From Aestuarierythrobacter sp037968495 (GTDB lineage: Bacteria > Pseudomonadota > Alphaproteobacteria > Sphingomonadales > Sphingomonadaceae), in contig JBBKVP010000047.1 of the NCBI GenBank assembly GCA_037968495.1, positions 1 to 64,000 on the forward strand: 64,000 nucleotides of DNA. Reading direction: 5' to 3'. Shown here piece by piece: positions 42,445-51,037 of the stretch. The notes below the pieces were generated by a model. That model ran no database searches and was not told where the DNA came from. It saw nothing but the letters and a program-made list of their open reading frames with translations. How positions within the stretch are numbered: the stretch's first letter is position 1; the number at the start of each line of letters is the position of its first letter. The position numbers and the translations under genes are program-made.

Positions 42445-44325
42445 CTAGTCTGCAAATAGTGTTACCAGTTTGGCGAAAAAGCTTTTGTTGGAGGCTGTGT
42501 CACTTGCGGGAGTAATGGGACATTCAATGCAATATGCTTGCATTCCGCGTCCGCCCATCAGCCGGTCTAAATCGCTCACAACCCGCGCGCCGAGTGCTTC
42601 TTCGCGCTGGGCGATCATGCCGAATAGGTCGGTGCCGGTTCGGGCATCTGCTTCGTCGTCCATCAACATTGAGCCTAAGAGCGTGTTGAACGCGTCGGGG
42701 GTACTGCCAAGGAATTGGGCGTGCCAATCACCGTCGTCGAGCTTGGCTTCGGAAGCCGCCCAAGCGAGCGCATCGGCCAGTCCGCCATATTGATCGACTA
42801 AACCGAGCTGGCGCGCTGTGCCGCCATCCCAAACGCGGCCCTGACCGACTGCATCGACTTGAGCGGTGGTCATATTGCGCGATTCCGAAACGCGGGTGAG
42901 GAAGTCGGTGTAGCCATCCTCGACAGTGCTTTGCAGGATTGCGTCCACCTCTGGGGTGAAGCCATTCAGCAAGTCCGGCTGGCCCGACAGCGGCGTGGTG
43001 CGGACACCGTCTCCATTCACGCCCCACTCGGCCAGCGCATCCTCGAAAGTCGGGATTACAGCGAAGATGCCGATAGAGCCGGTGATCGTTTCGGGTTCGG
43101 CAAAGATACGGTCTGCCGGTGTCGCGACCCAATAGCCGCCGCTTGCCGCAACATTGGCCATCGAAACGACAATCGGAATGTCATTCGCCTTATGGCGCAG
43201 GATCGCGCGGCGGATTTCTTCACTGGCGAGGACCGATCCGCCGGGTGAGTTCACCCGCACAACAAGTGCTTTCAGATCGTCGTTCAGGGCCTCGTCGAGT
43301 AGGTCGGCAATGCGGTCACCGCCAGCTGTGCCGGGGCCAGCGTCGCCATCGACGATTTCTCCTGCGATAGTCACTACGCCAATTGCATCGCCGGGTGTGT
43401 CCAGCGAATTGCCGGCCATCCAGGCATCGAATTCGGTGCTGCGGTAGGTGCCCGGGGTTTTGTCCCAATCATCCTTGCCGGCAATTTCTGCCACACGGTC
43501 ACCGAATTCTTCGCGGCTGCCCAACTTGTCGACCAATCCAGCAGCAAGCGAGGCTGCGGCAAGGTCGCCCTTGCTCGCAGCGACCCATTCGGCCGGTGAT
43601 TTGGTGACGAGGTCGAGATTGACCTTGGGCCGTGCCTTTTTGACATTGGCCTGCCATTCTTCCCACAGTGCGCCGTACAGCGCATTGGCGTTTTCCCGCG
43701 CAGGTTCGGACATGTCGTTGCGGCCATATGGCTCGACAGCGGACTTATATGTGCCGACCTTATAGACGCGGGCGTTGATGTTCAGCCGCTCGAGCAACGC
43801 GCCGTAATAGAGCCGGTCGCCGCCGGGCCCGGCAATCACTGCGCCGCCAAGTGGATCGACCCAGACTTCGCTAGCATGCGCGGCCAGCATCATGCCATCG
43901 TCAGCATATCCCGTAGCCCATGCAAGCACAGGTTTGTCAGCTGCGCGCACGCGGTCGAGTGCTGCGCCGATTTCCGTCATATGGACTTGGCCGCCGCCCA
44001 TGAATTGATTGAGATCGAGCACGACTGCCTTGATCCGGTCATCCGTCGCTGCGGTATCCAGCGCATGCACAAGGTCGCGGACCTGGAACTCACCGGCCGG
44101 AACCGTGCCGGACAGCAACGCAGCAATCGGGTCGATCTGGGATTTTTCTTCAACCACTGAACCATTCAGTTCAAGCAGCAGCGCTCCTTCACGGATTTGA
44201 GCGGGGCTGGGGCGGGCCGTCAGCACGGCGTAAAGCAGCGAGAAGAACAGCAGCAGGAATACTAGGCTGAGCCCGTCCTTGATGCCGACCAACAGCCTCC
44301 AAACCTTATGTGCAAATGCCATCAA
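42445..44325 (-). CDS. sppA: Signal peptide peptidase SppA, long (67K) type
   Basis: A 626-residue membrane-bound serine protease that degrades cleaved signal peptides. It has an N-terminal transmembrane segment (about residues 15-40) and two tandem ClpP-like domains. The general-base lysine lies in YKVGTYKSAVEPYGR in the first domain, and the nucleophilic serine is in VSMANVAASGGYWVA in the second. This Lys/Ser split across two domains is the long SppA form of E. coli. A start at 44325 or at the next ATG (44322) are equally possible. It is divergent from pyrB. Confidence 0.93.
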   Translation of the reverse strand: MMAFAHKVWRLLVGIKDGLSLVFLLLFFSLLYAVLTARPSPAQIREGALLLELNGSVVEEKSQIDPIAALLSGTVPAGEFQVRDLVHALDTAATDDRIKAVVLDLNQFMGGGQVHMTEIGAALDRVRAADKPVLAWATGYADDGMMLAAHASEVWVDPLGGAVIAGPGGDRLYYGALLERLNINARVYKVGTYKSAVEPYGRNDMSEPARENANALYGALWEEWQANVKKARPKVNLDLVTKSPAEWVAASKGDLAAASLAAGLVDKLGSREEFGDRVAEIAGKDDWDKTPGTYRSTEFDAWMAGNSLDTPGDAIGVVTIAGEIVDGDAGPGTAGGDRIADLLDEALNDDLKALVVRVNSPGGSVLASEEIRRAILRHKANDIPIVVSMANVAASGGYWVATPADRIFAEPETITGSIGIFAVIPTFEDALAEWGVNGDGVRTTPLSGQPDLLNGFTPEVDAILQSTVEDGYTDFLTRVSESRNMTTAQVDAVGQGRVWDGGTARQLGLVDQYGGLADALAWAASEAKLDDGDWHAQFLGSTPDAFNTLLGSMLMDDEADARTGTDLFGMIAQREEALGARVVSDLDRLMGGRGMQAYCIECPITPASDTASNKSFFAKLVTLFAD

Positions 44326-44437
44326 TAAATTCCTTGACCGTAAATCTCTGTTTGCAACCAGTTAGGGAAGCCTTGGCCCTAGCGCCAGATTAAACCGCTT
44401 GAGGGTGCGACAGGCTTCGACTAAAGGCATCGCTTTA

Positions 44438-45481
44438 ATGACATCGACGCAAAATCCTTCGCAATCCGGCCGCTATCCAGCGGGCGGGCAAGCCTTTCCG
44501 CATCGCGACTTGCTAGGCATTGGCCAGCTTGAAAGGCACGAGATACTTTTTCTGCTGGATGAGGCGGAGCAATGGGTGGAGCTGAACCGCCAGCCATCCA
44601 AACATGCCGACGCATTGGCGGGGCTGACGATTATCAATGCCTTCTTCGAAAATTCCACCCGAACACTGCTAAGCTTTGAGATCGCCGGCAAGCGCCTGGG
44701 GGCGGATGTCGTCAATATGCATGCCGCGCAGTCCAGCGTGAAAAAGGGCGAGACGCTGATCGACACGGCCATCACGCTCAATGCAATGCGCGCCGATGCG
44801 ATTGTGATCCGTCATGGCAGTTCCGGCGCGGTCGCGCTGATCGCCAGTAAGGTGGATTGTCCGGTTCTGAATGCGGGCGACGGGCAGCATGAACATCCCA
44901 CACAGGGTTTGCTCGATGCACTTGCGCTCCGTCACGCATTGCGGAAACGCGGCGAGACGGCGGACGATTTCACCGGCCTCAAGGTCACGATCTGCGGCGA
45001 TATTCTGCACAGTCGCGTCGCTCGGTCTAACATCCTGTGTCTGACGGCGCTCGGCGCTGACGTGACATGCTGCGCGCCTCCGGGCCTGATGCCTGCGGGG
45101 ATCGAGGCGATGGGCGTGAAAGCTACGCATAAATTCGAAGAAGCGCTAAACGGCGCAGAAGTTGTCATGATGCTTCGCCTTCAAACAGAGCGGATGGAAG
45201 GGCAATTCATTCCCTCCGCCCGTGAATATCACCACCTCTATGGCCTAACGCAGGAACGGCTGGCGCTCGCAGCTGATGATGCTCTGGTGATGCATCCCGG
45301 CCCCATGAACCGCGGGGTCGAGATCGATAGCGAGGTGGCGGACATGCTCGATCGCTCGATCATCACGCGGCAGGTTGAGATGGGTGTGGCGCTGCGGATG
45401 GCTTGCCTCGAAGTGCTGACCCGCAGAGGGCGCGGCGTTGAAGGTTGGGCCAGTACCGAACCGAAGGAGCAGTGGGTATGA
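44438..45481 (+). CDS. pyrB: Aspartate carbamoyltransferase catalytic subunit
   Basis: A 347-residue enzyme from ATG 44438. It joins carbamoyl phosphate and aspartate, the first step of pyrimidine synthesis. The carbamoyl-phosphate motif FFENSTRTLLSFE is near residue 70, with HPTQGLLD and the aspartate-binding segment further on. The N-terminus is about 20 residues longer than in E. coli PyrB. The stop overlaps the next gene by 4 bp (ATGA). No pyrI is present; the next gene is a dihydroorotase homologue that lacks metal ligands, as in the Pseudomonas-type ATCase. Confidence 0.94.
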   Translation: MTSTQNPSQSGRYPAGGQAFPHRDLLGIGQLERHEILFLLDEAEQWVELNRQPSKHADALAGLTIINAFFENSTRTLLSFEIAGKRLGADVVNMHAAQSSVKKGETLIDTAITLNAMRADAIVIRHGSSGAVALIASKVDCPVLNAGDGQHEHPTQGLLDALALRHALRKRGETADDFTGLKVTICGDILHSRVARSNILCLTALGADVTCCAPPGLMPAGIEAMGVKATHKFEEALNGAEVVMMLRLQTERMEGQFIPSAREYHHLYGLTQERLALAADDALVMHPGPMNRGVEIDSEVADMLDRSIITRQVEMGVALRMACLEVLTRRGRGVEGWASTEPKEQWV

Positions 45482-46704
45482 AACAGACTACCCCGCTCAC
45501 TATTACCGGCGGTAGGCTGGTAACGCCTGAAGGCGTCAGGGATGGCGCGATCCGGCTGGAAAACGGCTTGATTGCAGAACTTGGCGACATCGAGCCGCAG
45601 GATGGCGATGAAGTTCTGAATGCGAAAGGCGCGCTGGTTGCGCCCGGGTTGGTCGATCTAGGTGTCTTCACAATCGACAAAGCCGCTTGCCATTTTGGCG
45701 GGATCACGCGTGCAGCGTTGATGCCTGACCAGTCCCCGCCGCTAGATTACCGGGCGCGGATCCAATATGCTGCCTATAGCGGGAAACCCGACTTGTGGGT
45801 CCATCCGCTTGCTGCGGCAACGCGCGGGCTCGAAGGGCGCGACTTAGCTGAGATTGCGTTGATGAAGGATGCCGGCGCGCGCGCTGTCGCAACCGGTCGC
45901 AAATGGATTGCCGATAGCGGCCTGATGCTGCGGTTGCTGCGCTATGCCGCCATGCTCGATTTGGTGGTCGTGACCCATGCAGAAGATTCCGCGATTGTCG
46001 GTGAAGCTGCTGCAACCGCGGGTGAAATGGCGACTCGTCTCGGATTGCCCGCTGCGCCAGCCGAAGCAGAAGCTCTCGCCGTCAGCCGTGATGTCGCGCT
46101 GGCCGAAATGACCGGCGCGCGGGTGCATTTCCGGCAAGTTACGACCCGCGCCGCGCTGGATATAATCCGCGCGGCAAAGGGCAGGGGTGTGAATGTAACT
46201 GCCGGTGTCACACCAGCCCACTTCATGCTCTCCGACCTCGCGACGGTTGATTTCCGCACCTTCGCGCGACTGTCACCTCCATTGCGTCAAGATGCGAACC
46301 GCAGGGCTGTTATCGAAGCAATTGGGGACGGCACGATTGACGTAATCGCGTCGGGCCATGACCCGCGTGGCCCCGAAGATAAGCGCTTACCCTTTGCAGA
46401 TGCGGAGCCGGGCATGGCCGGAGCAGAAACCTTGCTGCCTATGACGCTGACTCTGGTGCGTGACGGCGTGATTGGCATGGTCCAGGCGTTTGATTTGCTT
46501 GCTGCAAACCCCGCCAAGTTGCTTGGCGTACCCGCTGGCGTGCTCGCGGCCGGGATGGAAGCGGATATCGCATTAGTTGATGCGGAGAAGCCATGGATTG
46601 TCGATACGGGCAAGATGGCCGCCAGCGCGGGCAATACTCCATTTGACGGACAGCCGGTTCAGGGCAGGGCAGTGGCCTTATTCAAAGGCGGCATAAAGAT
46701 CTGA
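45478..46704 (+). CDS. pyrC': Dihydroorotase-like protein PyrC' (pseudo-dihydroorotase, ATCase partner)
   Basis: A 408-residue amidohydrolase-fold protein. The overall dihydroorotase architecture is clear: GGRLVTPEGVRDG, GLVDL, VTHAED, and a C-terminal AETLLPMTL block. The metal site is broken. The D-x-H-x-H motif after GLVDL reads DLGVF (residues 60-64), the later CHVST histidine reads RQVTT, and the catalytic aspartate motif TDHAPH reads SGHDPR. In Pseudomonas an inactive DHOase is required for assembly of the ATCase complex, and that is the likely role here. A functional dihydroorotase must be elsewhere. The gene is full length and translationally coupled to pyrB. Confidence 0.85.
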   Translation: MKQTTPLTITGGRLVTPEGVRDGAIRLENGLIAELGDIEPQDGDEVLNAKGALVAPGLVDLGVFTIDKAACHFGGITRAALMPDQSPPLDYRARIQYAAYSGKPDLWVHPLAAATRGLEGRDLAEIALMKDAGARAVATGRKWIADSGLMLRLLRYAAMLDLVVVTHAEDSAIVGEAAATAGEMATRLGLPAAPAEAEALAVSRDVALAEMTGARVHFRQVTTRAALDIIRAAKGRGVNVTAGVTPAHFMLSDLATVDFRTFARLSPPLRQDANRRAVIEAIGDGTIDVIASGHDPRGPEDKRLPFADAEPGMAGAETLLPMTLTLVRDGVIGMVQAFDLLAANPAKLLGVPAGVLAAGMEADIALVDAEKPWIVDTGKMAASAGNTPFDGQPVQGRAVALFKGGIKI

Positions 46705-47112
46705 CTTCCGAGTGTTTGCTAGACCTTCAGCCCTTCGATACATCTTCGCGCAGCGGCGCGATCACTGTAGTCCCGAACTGCCAAATCACCGCGGGTATCG
46801 ATCCGCCCGTTGAGCGGTGTCAGTTAGTCAAACATGATCCTGTAAACACTTTCAATTTGCCAAGGGCCAAGCCAAAGGCTTCGTAGTCTAGCCATTCAAA
46901 AACGTGGCTGATTTCATCAAAATGAATACTTAGTTGGTAAGTAGAATTTTCTGAAGCGGGGCGGCTCGTCAAGAACGACAATCAAAAATGTTCGCCTGTC
47001 GTGTTTGTACAATTATGGAAATGGGTATGTTTCTAAAAGGAAGCTGGATTCTCCTTGTTAATTATGTATCTAAACTCCAGAGAATGAATTTTTAGCAAAT
47101 AGGCGAACAGAA
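46705..47112. other. AT-rich spacer with one possible coding remnant
   Basis: The 408 bp between pyrC' and the first small membrane peptide are visibly AT-rich, unlike the flanks. A 34-codon open stretch on the minus strand (46719-46823) spells IDTRGDLAVRDYSDRAAARRC, which looks protein-like but has no ribosome site or ATG start, so it may be a decayed 3' gene end. Nothing else in the segment supports a gene. The last 120 bp presumably hold the promoter of the peptide at 47113. Confidence 0.5.
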
Positions 47113-47334
47113 ATGAAAATTAAATTACTTGTTCCCGCAGTAGCTTCGATTGCACTGTCTGTTACGCCTGTGATGGCACAGGCAACCACGGCAGATCGCG
47201 CGTCGGCTCCTGTTGGCTCGGCTAGCAATCTCGAAGGTGAGAACGGCATTTTGATCGCTCTGCTCGCAGCAGCGGCTGTGATTGCCGGCATTATCATTAT
47301 CGCTGACGGTGATGATGAGCCAACTAGCCCATAA
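47113..47334 (+). CDS. Small signal-peptide/transmembrane protein, first of a tandem pair
   Basis: A 73-residue protein. Residues 1-22 form a Sec signal (ending VMAQ). A short conserved segment ATTADRASAPVG follows, then SNLEGENG, a hydrophobic helix (ILIALLAAAAVIAGIIII), and an acidic C-terminus (DGDDEPTSP). It shares this layout and the exact ATTADRASAPVG segment with the gene at 47604. I know no named family. Both are preceded by AGGCGAACARAAA, which serves as leader and ribosome site. A terminator hairpin follows. Confidence 0.82.
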   Translation: MKIKLLVPAVASIALSVTPVMAQATTADRASAPVGSASNLEGENGILIALLAAAAVIAGIIIIADGDDEPTSP

Positions 47335-47358
47335 TCTTGACTGCCAGATATAGCGAAA

Positions 47359-47382
47359 GACCCGCCCATGTGCGGGGTTTTT
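47359..47382 (+). terminator. Terminator after first small membrane peptide
   Basis: The hairpin CCCGC-CCATGT-GCGGG is followed by five T residues. It lies 25 bp after the stop at 47334, so this peptide is a monocistronic unit. Confidence 0.8.
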
Positions 47383-47603
47383 GTCTGTGCTCTATAAGAA
47401 CGCAGTGATTCACTGAGCGGATTATCACTTTGGTCCGCCACAGAGGATTGCCTTAAGCCAGCTTGATAGTAGGTCATTGAAAAGACCAACTGTTGCACTT
47501 GCGCGACACCCTTCAATTTTTGACGGTGGAGGTCGACAAGGCTTCAAAAAAGTGCAATAACGACGTGAATATCCGGTTCTTTAAAAATTAAGGCGAACAA
47601 AAA

Positions 47604-47828
47604 ATGATGACTAAATTCCTTGCAACTACAGCAGTATCGCTCGCTCTGATCGCTACGCCAGTCGTAGCTCAGGCAACCACTGCTGACCGTGCTTCGGCGC
47701 CTGTCGGCGCTACCAGCGAACTCGAAGGCGGAAGCGGCATCATCCTCGCTATCCTTGCTGCAGCAGCGATCATCGCCGGCATTATCATTGCCGCTGATAA
47801 CGAAGACGACGTGCCTACAAGCGCGTAA
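47604..47828 (+). CDS. Small signal-peptide/transmembrane protein, second of a tandem pair
   Basis: A 74-residue protein. Its order is the same as in the paralogue at 47113: Sec signal (to VVAQ), ATTADRASAPVG, a variable SELEGGSG, a hydrophobic helix (IILAILAAAAIIAGIII) and acidic AADNEDDVPTSA. The identical ATTADRASAPVG block is coded with different codons in most positions, so the copies are old and under protein-level constraint. Start is the ATG at 47604 (a second ATG follows at 47607). It has its own terminator. Confidence 0.82.
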   Translation: MMTKFLATTAVSLALIATPVVAQATTADRASAPVGATSELEGGSGIILAILAAAAIIAGIIIAADNEDDVPTSA

Positions 47829-47850
47829 CTTCTAAACAGTTTAAATTAAG

Positions 47851-47879
47851 TGCCCCGCCATTGTGCGGGGCATTTTTTT
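47851..47879 (+). terminator. Terminator after second small membrane peptide
   Basis: The stem TGCCCCGC-CATTGT-GCGGGGCA is followed by a run of seven T residues, 22 bp past the stop at 47828. It is a textbook intrinsic terminator, stronger than the one after the first copy. Confidence 0.88.
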
Positions 47880-47955
47880 GCCTATTGTCCGCGCAACTAA
47901 TACCGTGACCACGATGGTCTATTTGCGAGCGGGCTCCCGCATTTATCCCGAACAG

Positions 47956-47989
47956 CAAAAAAGCCCCTCGCGCTTGGCGGAAGGGGCTT
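47956..47989 (-). terminator. Terminator for the ParA/SPOR operon
   Basis: On the minus strand, AAGCCCCTT pairs with AGGGGCTT and is followed by a T run. It sits 25 bp after the stop of the SPOR lipoprotein gene (48014), which ends the parA-RHH-SPOR operon. Confidence 0.82.
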
Positions 47990-48013
47990 TTCGCTCGCTG
48001 AAGATTATATGGT

Positions 48014-49459
48014 TTAGCGTGAAGCGACGCGAATGCCGGTATCGATGGCGCCAGGCATCGGACGACCTTCAGCCCATGCGAAGCATCCGTGACCCTGACC
48101 CTTTACGGCAGAGCACATGCTGTTTGCCGCTTTCTTGCCAAATCCGGCCGCCGAAACGCGCCAATAGGTTTTGCCGCGAACGACGGCTTTCGTGACAACC
48201 ATATCATGCTGTGACAGCTGCGGGTAACGCTTGGCATAAATGCCCCAAGCGCGTTTGGCACCGCGTTCGCTGGAGAATGAACCTAGCTGCACGAGATGAT
48301 CACCCGATTGTGATTTCGCCGCGACAGTTGCTGGACGTTCAGCTTTCGACTGGGGCGCTGCACCCATCCGTACCGGAGTGCTTTGCACAACCGGGCTGGT
48401 TGCGAAGCGCACTGTGTCCATCATGACTTCGGCAGGGCTCGCGCCAGCCGGAGCGGAAGTATCGAAAGCAGCCTCGAAATTATCAGGCCGTGCAACCGGC
48501 TTGGCCGGATATTCTTTCAGCGCAACTACCGGTGCTTTTTTTGCTAGCGGCAGAGGAGCCGGTGCCCGTGCCGGTAAAGCTGGTGGCGGCGAGAATGCAG
48601 CAGCATCACCCAAAGCAGGCAGTTCGCCCGTTGTCGGAGCAAGTGCGTACTTTCCTGAAGCTACAGGCGCAGGAGCAGCGGCATAGGTTGGAGCTTCGTA
48701 AGCAGCCGCTTCGGAAGCGAGCTGTTCACCTGTGGGCGAATTGCTAAGCGCAAGTTGCAGCGGTTGACCGTTATCACTGACGACCGGAGCCGAGAGCAAG
48801 GCGGCGACGCGGCGCTGGAAGTTCTCTGGCTGCGCCATCTGTGCCCAGTGACTGATCCGCTCATTGATTTGATCGGCCGGAACATCTTCTGCAGCCATTA
48901 CGCGGGCAGCGCGCCAATTACCCTGGAGGGCATAGGCATAGGCCAGGTTCTGACGAACCTTCGCGTTGTTTTCACCGGCGCGGAGAGTGTTGCTCAGGAT
49001 ATGAACGCCGCGATCGGGCTGACCGGCGAGTGCGAATGCCAGGCCGAGATCGGCTGCAGCAATTTCATCCTGCCAGTCGTTCAGAACAGCTTGAGCGGAC
49101 TTGTAATCGCCCGACGCTGCTTGCGAGAGTGCAAGGCTGAGAGCCGTGCGTGGACCCGTGTCGCCCAGCGACATGGCGTCATCAAAGCTAGTCGAAGCGG
49201 ATTTGAAGCGGCCTGCCTCTAAATAGGTCGCACCCAGCATTGCACGAAGCGCAGCATTGCGCGGCTCTGCCAAAACGGCGGCCTCGGCATGCTGGATCGC
49301 TTTGCTGGAGTTACCCTTGGCAAGTGCGGCTTCAGCTTTGGAGGCCGAAACTGCCGATGGCGGCGCCGCATTGGTCGTGCAGCCGCCCAGTGCCGTGGTG
49401 GCAAGTGCGGTGGTGAGCGCCAAGCTCATCAATCTCGTACGTTTCGCGGTCTGGGTCAT
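48014..49459 (-). CDS. TPR- and SPOR-domain outer-membrane lipoprotein
   Basis: A 481-residue protein. A lipoprotein signal with lipobox LGGC (Cys27) opens it. TPR-like helical repeats occupy about residues 40-220 (KAIQHAEAAVLAEPRNAALRAMLGATYLEAGRFKSA). A Pro/Ala linker leads to a C-terminal SPOR domain (QLGSFSSERGAKRAWGIYAKRYP to the end). SPOR domains bind denuded septal glycan, so the protein probably sits at the division site, attached to the outer membrane. It is last in an operon behind a ParA-like ATPase and an RHH protein, with 28 bp to the previous gene. The combination is unusual (see findings). Confidence 0.87.
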   Translation of the reverse strand: MTQTAKRTRLMSLALTTALATTALGGCTTNAAPPSAVSASKAEAALAKGNSSKAIQHAEAAVLAEPRNAALRAMLGATYLEAGRFKSASTSFDDAMSLGDTGPRTALSLALSQAASGDYKSAQAVLNDWQDEIAAADLGLAFALAGQPDRGVHILSNTLRAGENNAKVRQNLAYAYALQGNWRAARVMAAEDVPADQINERISHWAQMAQPENFQRRVAALLSAPVVSDNGQPLQLALSNSPTGEQLASEAAAYEAPTYAAAPAPVASGKYALAPTTGELPALGDAAAFSPPPALPARAPAPLPLAKKAPVVALKEYPAKPVARPDNFEAAFDTSAPAGASPAEVMMDTVRFATSPVVQSTPVRMGAAPQSKAERPATVAAKSQSGDHLVQLGSFSSERGAKRAWGIYAKRYPQLSQHDMVVTKAVVRGKTYWRVSAAGFGKKAANSMCSAVKGQGHGCFAWAEGRPMPGAIDTGIRVASR

Positions 49460-49487
49460 GTCGTCTTTCCCCTTCCAATAATTCAGT

Positions 49488-50051
49488 TCAGCGGCGCTTT
49501 ACTTGCGCAGCAATGTCGCCGAGGTCCGGCATATTATCGAGCAGCTGGTCGAGCGCTTCGGTCACCAATTGCTGGGCGCTGCAATTTGTCATCGTGCTGG
49601 CCAGCTTGAGTTTCAGGTGACGGTCGGCATCGAGACGCAGCGTGAAAGCGGCGCGTCTGCCGCGAGCGAGGGCCGAACGGCGAGCACGCTTTGGAGCAGC
49701 CGTATGAACCGGAGCGGGCACTTCAGAAACGCTTTCGGCAACGCGCGTCTGCTGTTTGACCACTTCAGGCACCAGCGCTTTGGCTGCGGCCTGATCGTGG
49801 ACGCGTGTTTGAGCTTCGGCATCTGGATTTGCCGGTTCAGGGGTCAAAGAGAGGATATCCGCAATGCGCGGAGCCTCATCTTCGCCCATGTCGTTCCAGC
49901 CCAGATCTTCCAACTTGTCAGTATCGCGAGCAGCCTGCCCGTCAAATGCCGCAAGCGAGGATGCCATTTGCCGGCGCATCGCTGGCTTGGCACCGCCCTT
50001 CCGGGCGAGGAGCGTCGGGCTGAGCGACGCGAATGCATTAGTATCGCTCAT
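49488..50051 (-). CDS. Ribbon-helix-helix-like DNA-binding protein
   Basis: A 187-residue protein started at ATG 50051 with AGGAAAAG upstream. The N-terminal two-thirds is low-complexity and charged. The C-terminus (about residues 140-180) has a beta strand FTLRLDAD followed by two helices (RHLKLKLASTM and SAQQLVTEALDQLLDNM), which fits a ribbon-helix-helix fold. It lies directly downstream of the ParA-like gene (23 bp). A small RHH partner for a ParA without its own DNA-binding domain recalls ParF/ParG-type partition pairs. That relation is inference. Confidence 0.68.
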   Translation of the reverse strand: MSDTNAFASLSPTLLARKGGAKPAMRRQMASSLAAFDGQAARDTDKLEDLGWNDMGEDEAPRIADILSLTPEPANPDAEAQTRVHDQAAAKALVPEVVKQQTRVAESVSEVPAPVHTAAPKRARRSALARGRRAAFTLRLDADRHLKLKLASTMTNCSAQQLVTEALDQLLDNMPDLGDIAAQVKRR

Positions 50052-50074
50052 TGTCTTTTCCTGTTCCCCTAAGA

Positions 50075-50791
50075 TCACTGTGCAACACGGCGGCCAAAGC
50101 CACCGACGGGACGCTGATGCCCCTGAATTTGTTGCACACTGCCAGGAGCGGCGAAGACGGTACGGCGGAAATTCTTTTCGAGCCGGTCCGAAACGTAATT
50201 CCACAGTGCGGTAACTTCCTGTGCGCTGCGGCCATCGGGATCGACTTCCATCACCGTGCGGCCATCGATCATCGAGGCGGCAAAGTCGGTGCGGTGGTGA
50301 AGGGTGATCGGAGCTACGGTGCCGTGCTGCGACAGCGCGACAGCGGCTTCCGAAGTAATCTTGGCTTTCGGCGTTGCGCCATTGACCACAAAGATCAGCG
50401 GCTTGCCGGCACGGTCACAAAGATCGACCGTTGCACCAACAGCGCGCAAATCATGCGGGCTGGGGCGAGTCGGAACGACGATCAGTTCAGCCACAGCGAT
50501 TACCGACTGGATAGCCAGAGTAATTGCGGGCGGCGTGTCGATCACAGCCAGTTTGAAGCCTTGTTGGCGAAGTGTCGCCAGATCATGGGCCAGACGCGCT
50601 ACAGTGGTTTGGGCGAAGGCAGGATATTCTGCCTCACGTTCATTCCACCAGTCGGCGAGTGACCCCTGAGGATCAATGTCGATGAGTACTACAGGACCCG
50701 CACCGGCGCGCTGCGCCTGAACTGCGAGGTGTCCGGACAGAGTCGTTTTGCCCGATCCGCCCTTCTGTGATGCCATTGCCAGAACCCGCAC
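50075..50791 (-). CDS. ParA/MinD-family ATPase (short, no N-terminal HTH)
   Basis: A 238-residue protein started at GTG 50791, with AGGGGGA about 9 bp upstream; extension to 50824 adds unlikely residues. The deviant Walker A is KGGSGKTT (near residue 9), with DIDPQGSLADWWNE and VIDTPPAIT for Walker A' and B. A C-terminal basic tail is present. ParA relatives position DNA or protein cargo by ATP-dependent surface binding. There is no parB-like gene or parS repeats nearby, and the downstream genes encode an RHH protein and a SPOR lipoprotein. It is divergent from the Sel1-SPOR gene. Confidence 0.85.
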   Translation of the reverse strand: MRVLAMASQKGGSGKTTLSGHLAVQAQRAGAGPVVLIDIDPQGSLADWWNEREAEYPAFAQTTVARLAHDLATLRQQGFKLAVIDTPPAITLAIQSVIAVAELIVVPTRPSPHDLRAVGATVDLCDRAGKPLIFVVNGATPKAKITSEAAVALSQHGTVAPITLHHRTDFAASMIDGRTVMEVDPDGRSAQEVTALWNYVSDRLEKNFRRTVFAAPGSVQQIQGHQRPVGGFGRRVAQ

Positions 50792-51037
50792 GGCCTGATC
50801 CCCCTGAAAAAACTTCCGCCACACACAAAACGCAGCGGTTCGACAGGTGAAATCGCAGAACGCCCCTAATTTTAGGTTAACGTGGCTTCATCCAATAAGT
50901 GTTCTCGGCGGCAAAAAAGGCGACCCGTAACGATACGAAGCCGCAGAAACGTTTTGCTAACTGGTCGTTTACTATAAGAACCGGCGAGCTGGAATAGAAG
51001 TTAAGCTAGTGAATGCGCCGGCAATGGGAATGCATCA

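Noticed and set aside
45478..46704. Reading pyrC' as a pseudogene
   Set aside because: The gene is full length, in frame and coupled to pyrB; loss of metal ligands matches the known non-catalytic partner type.
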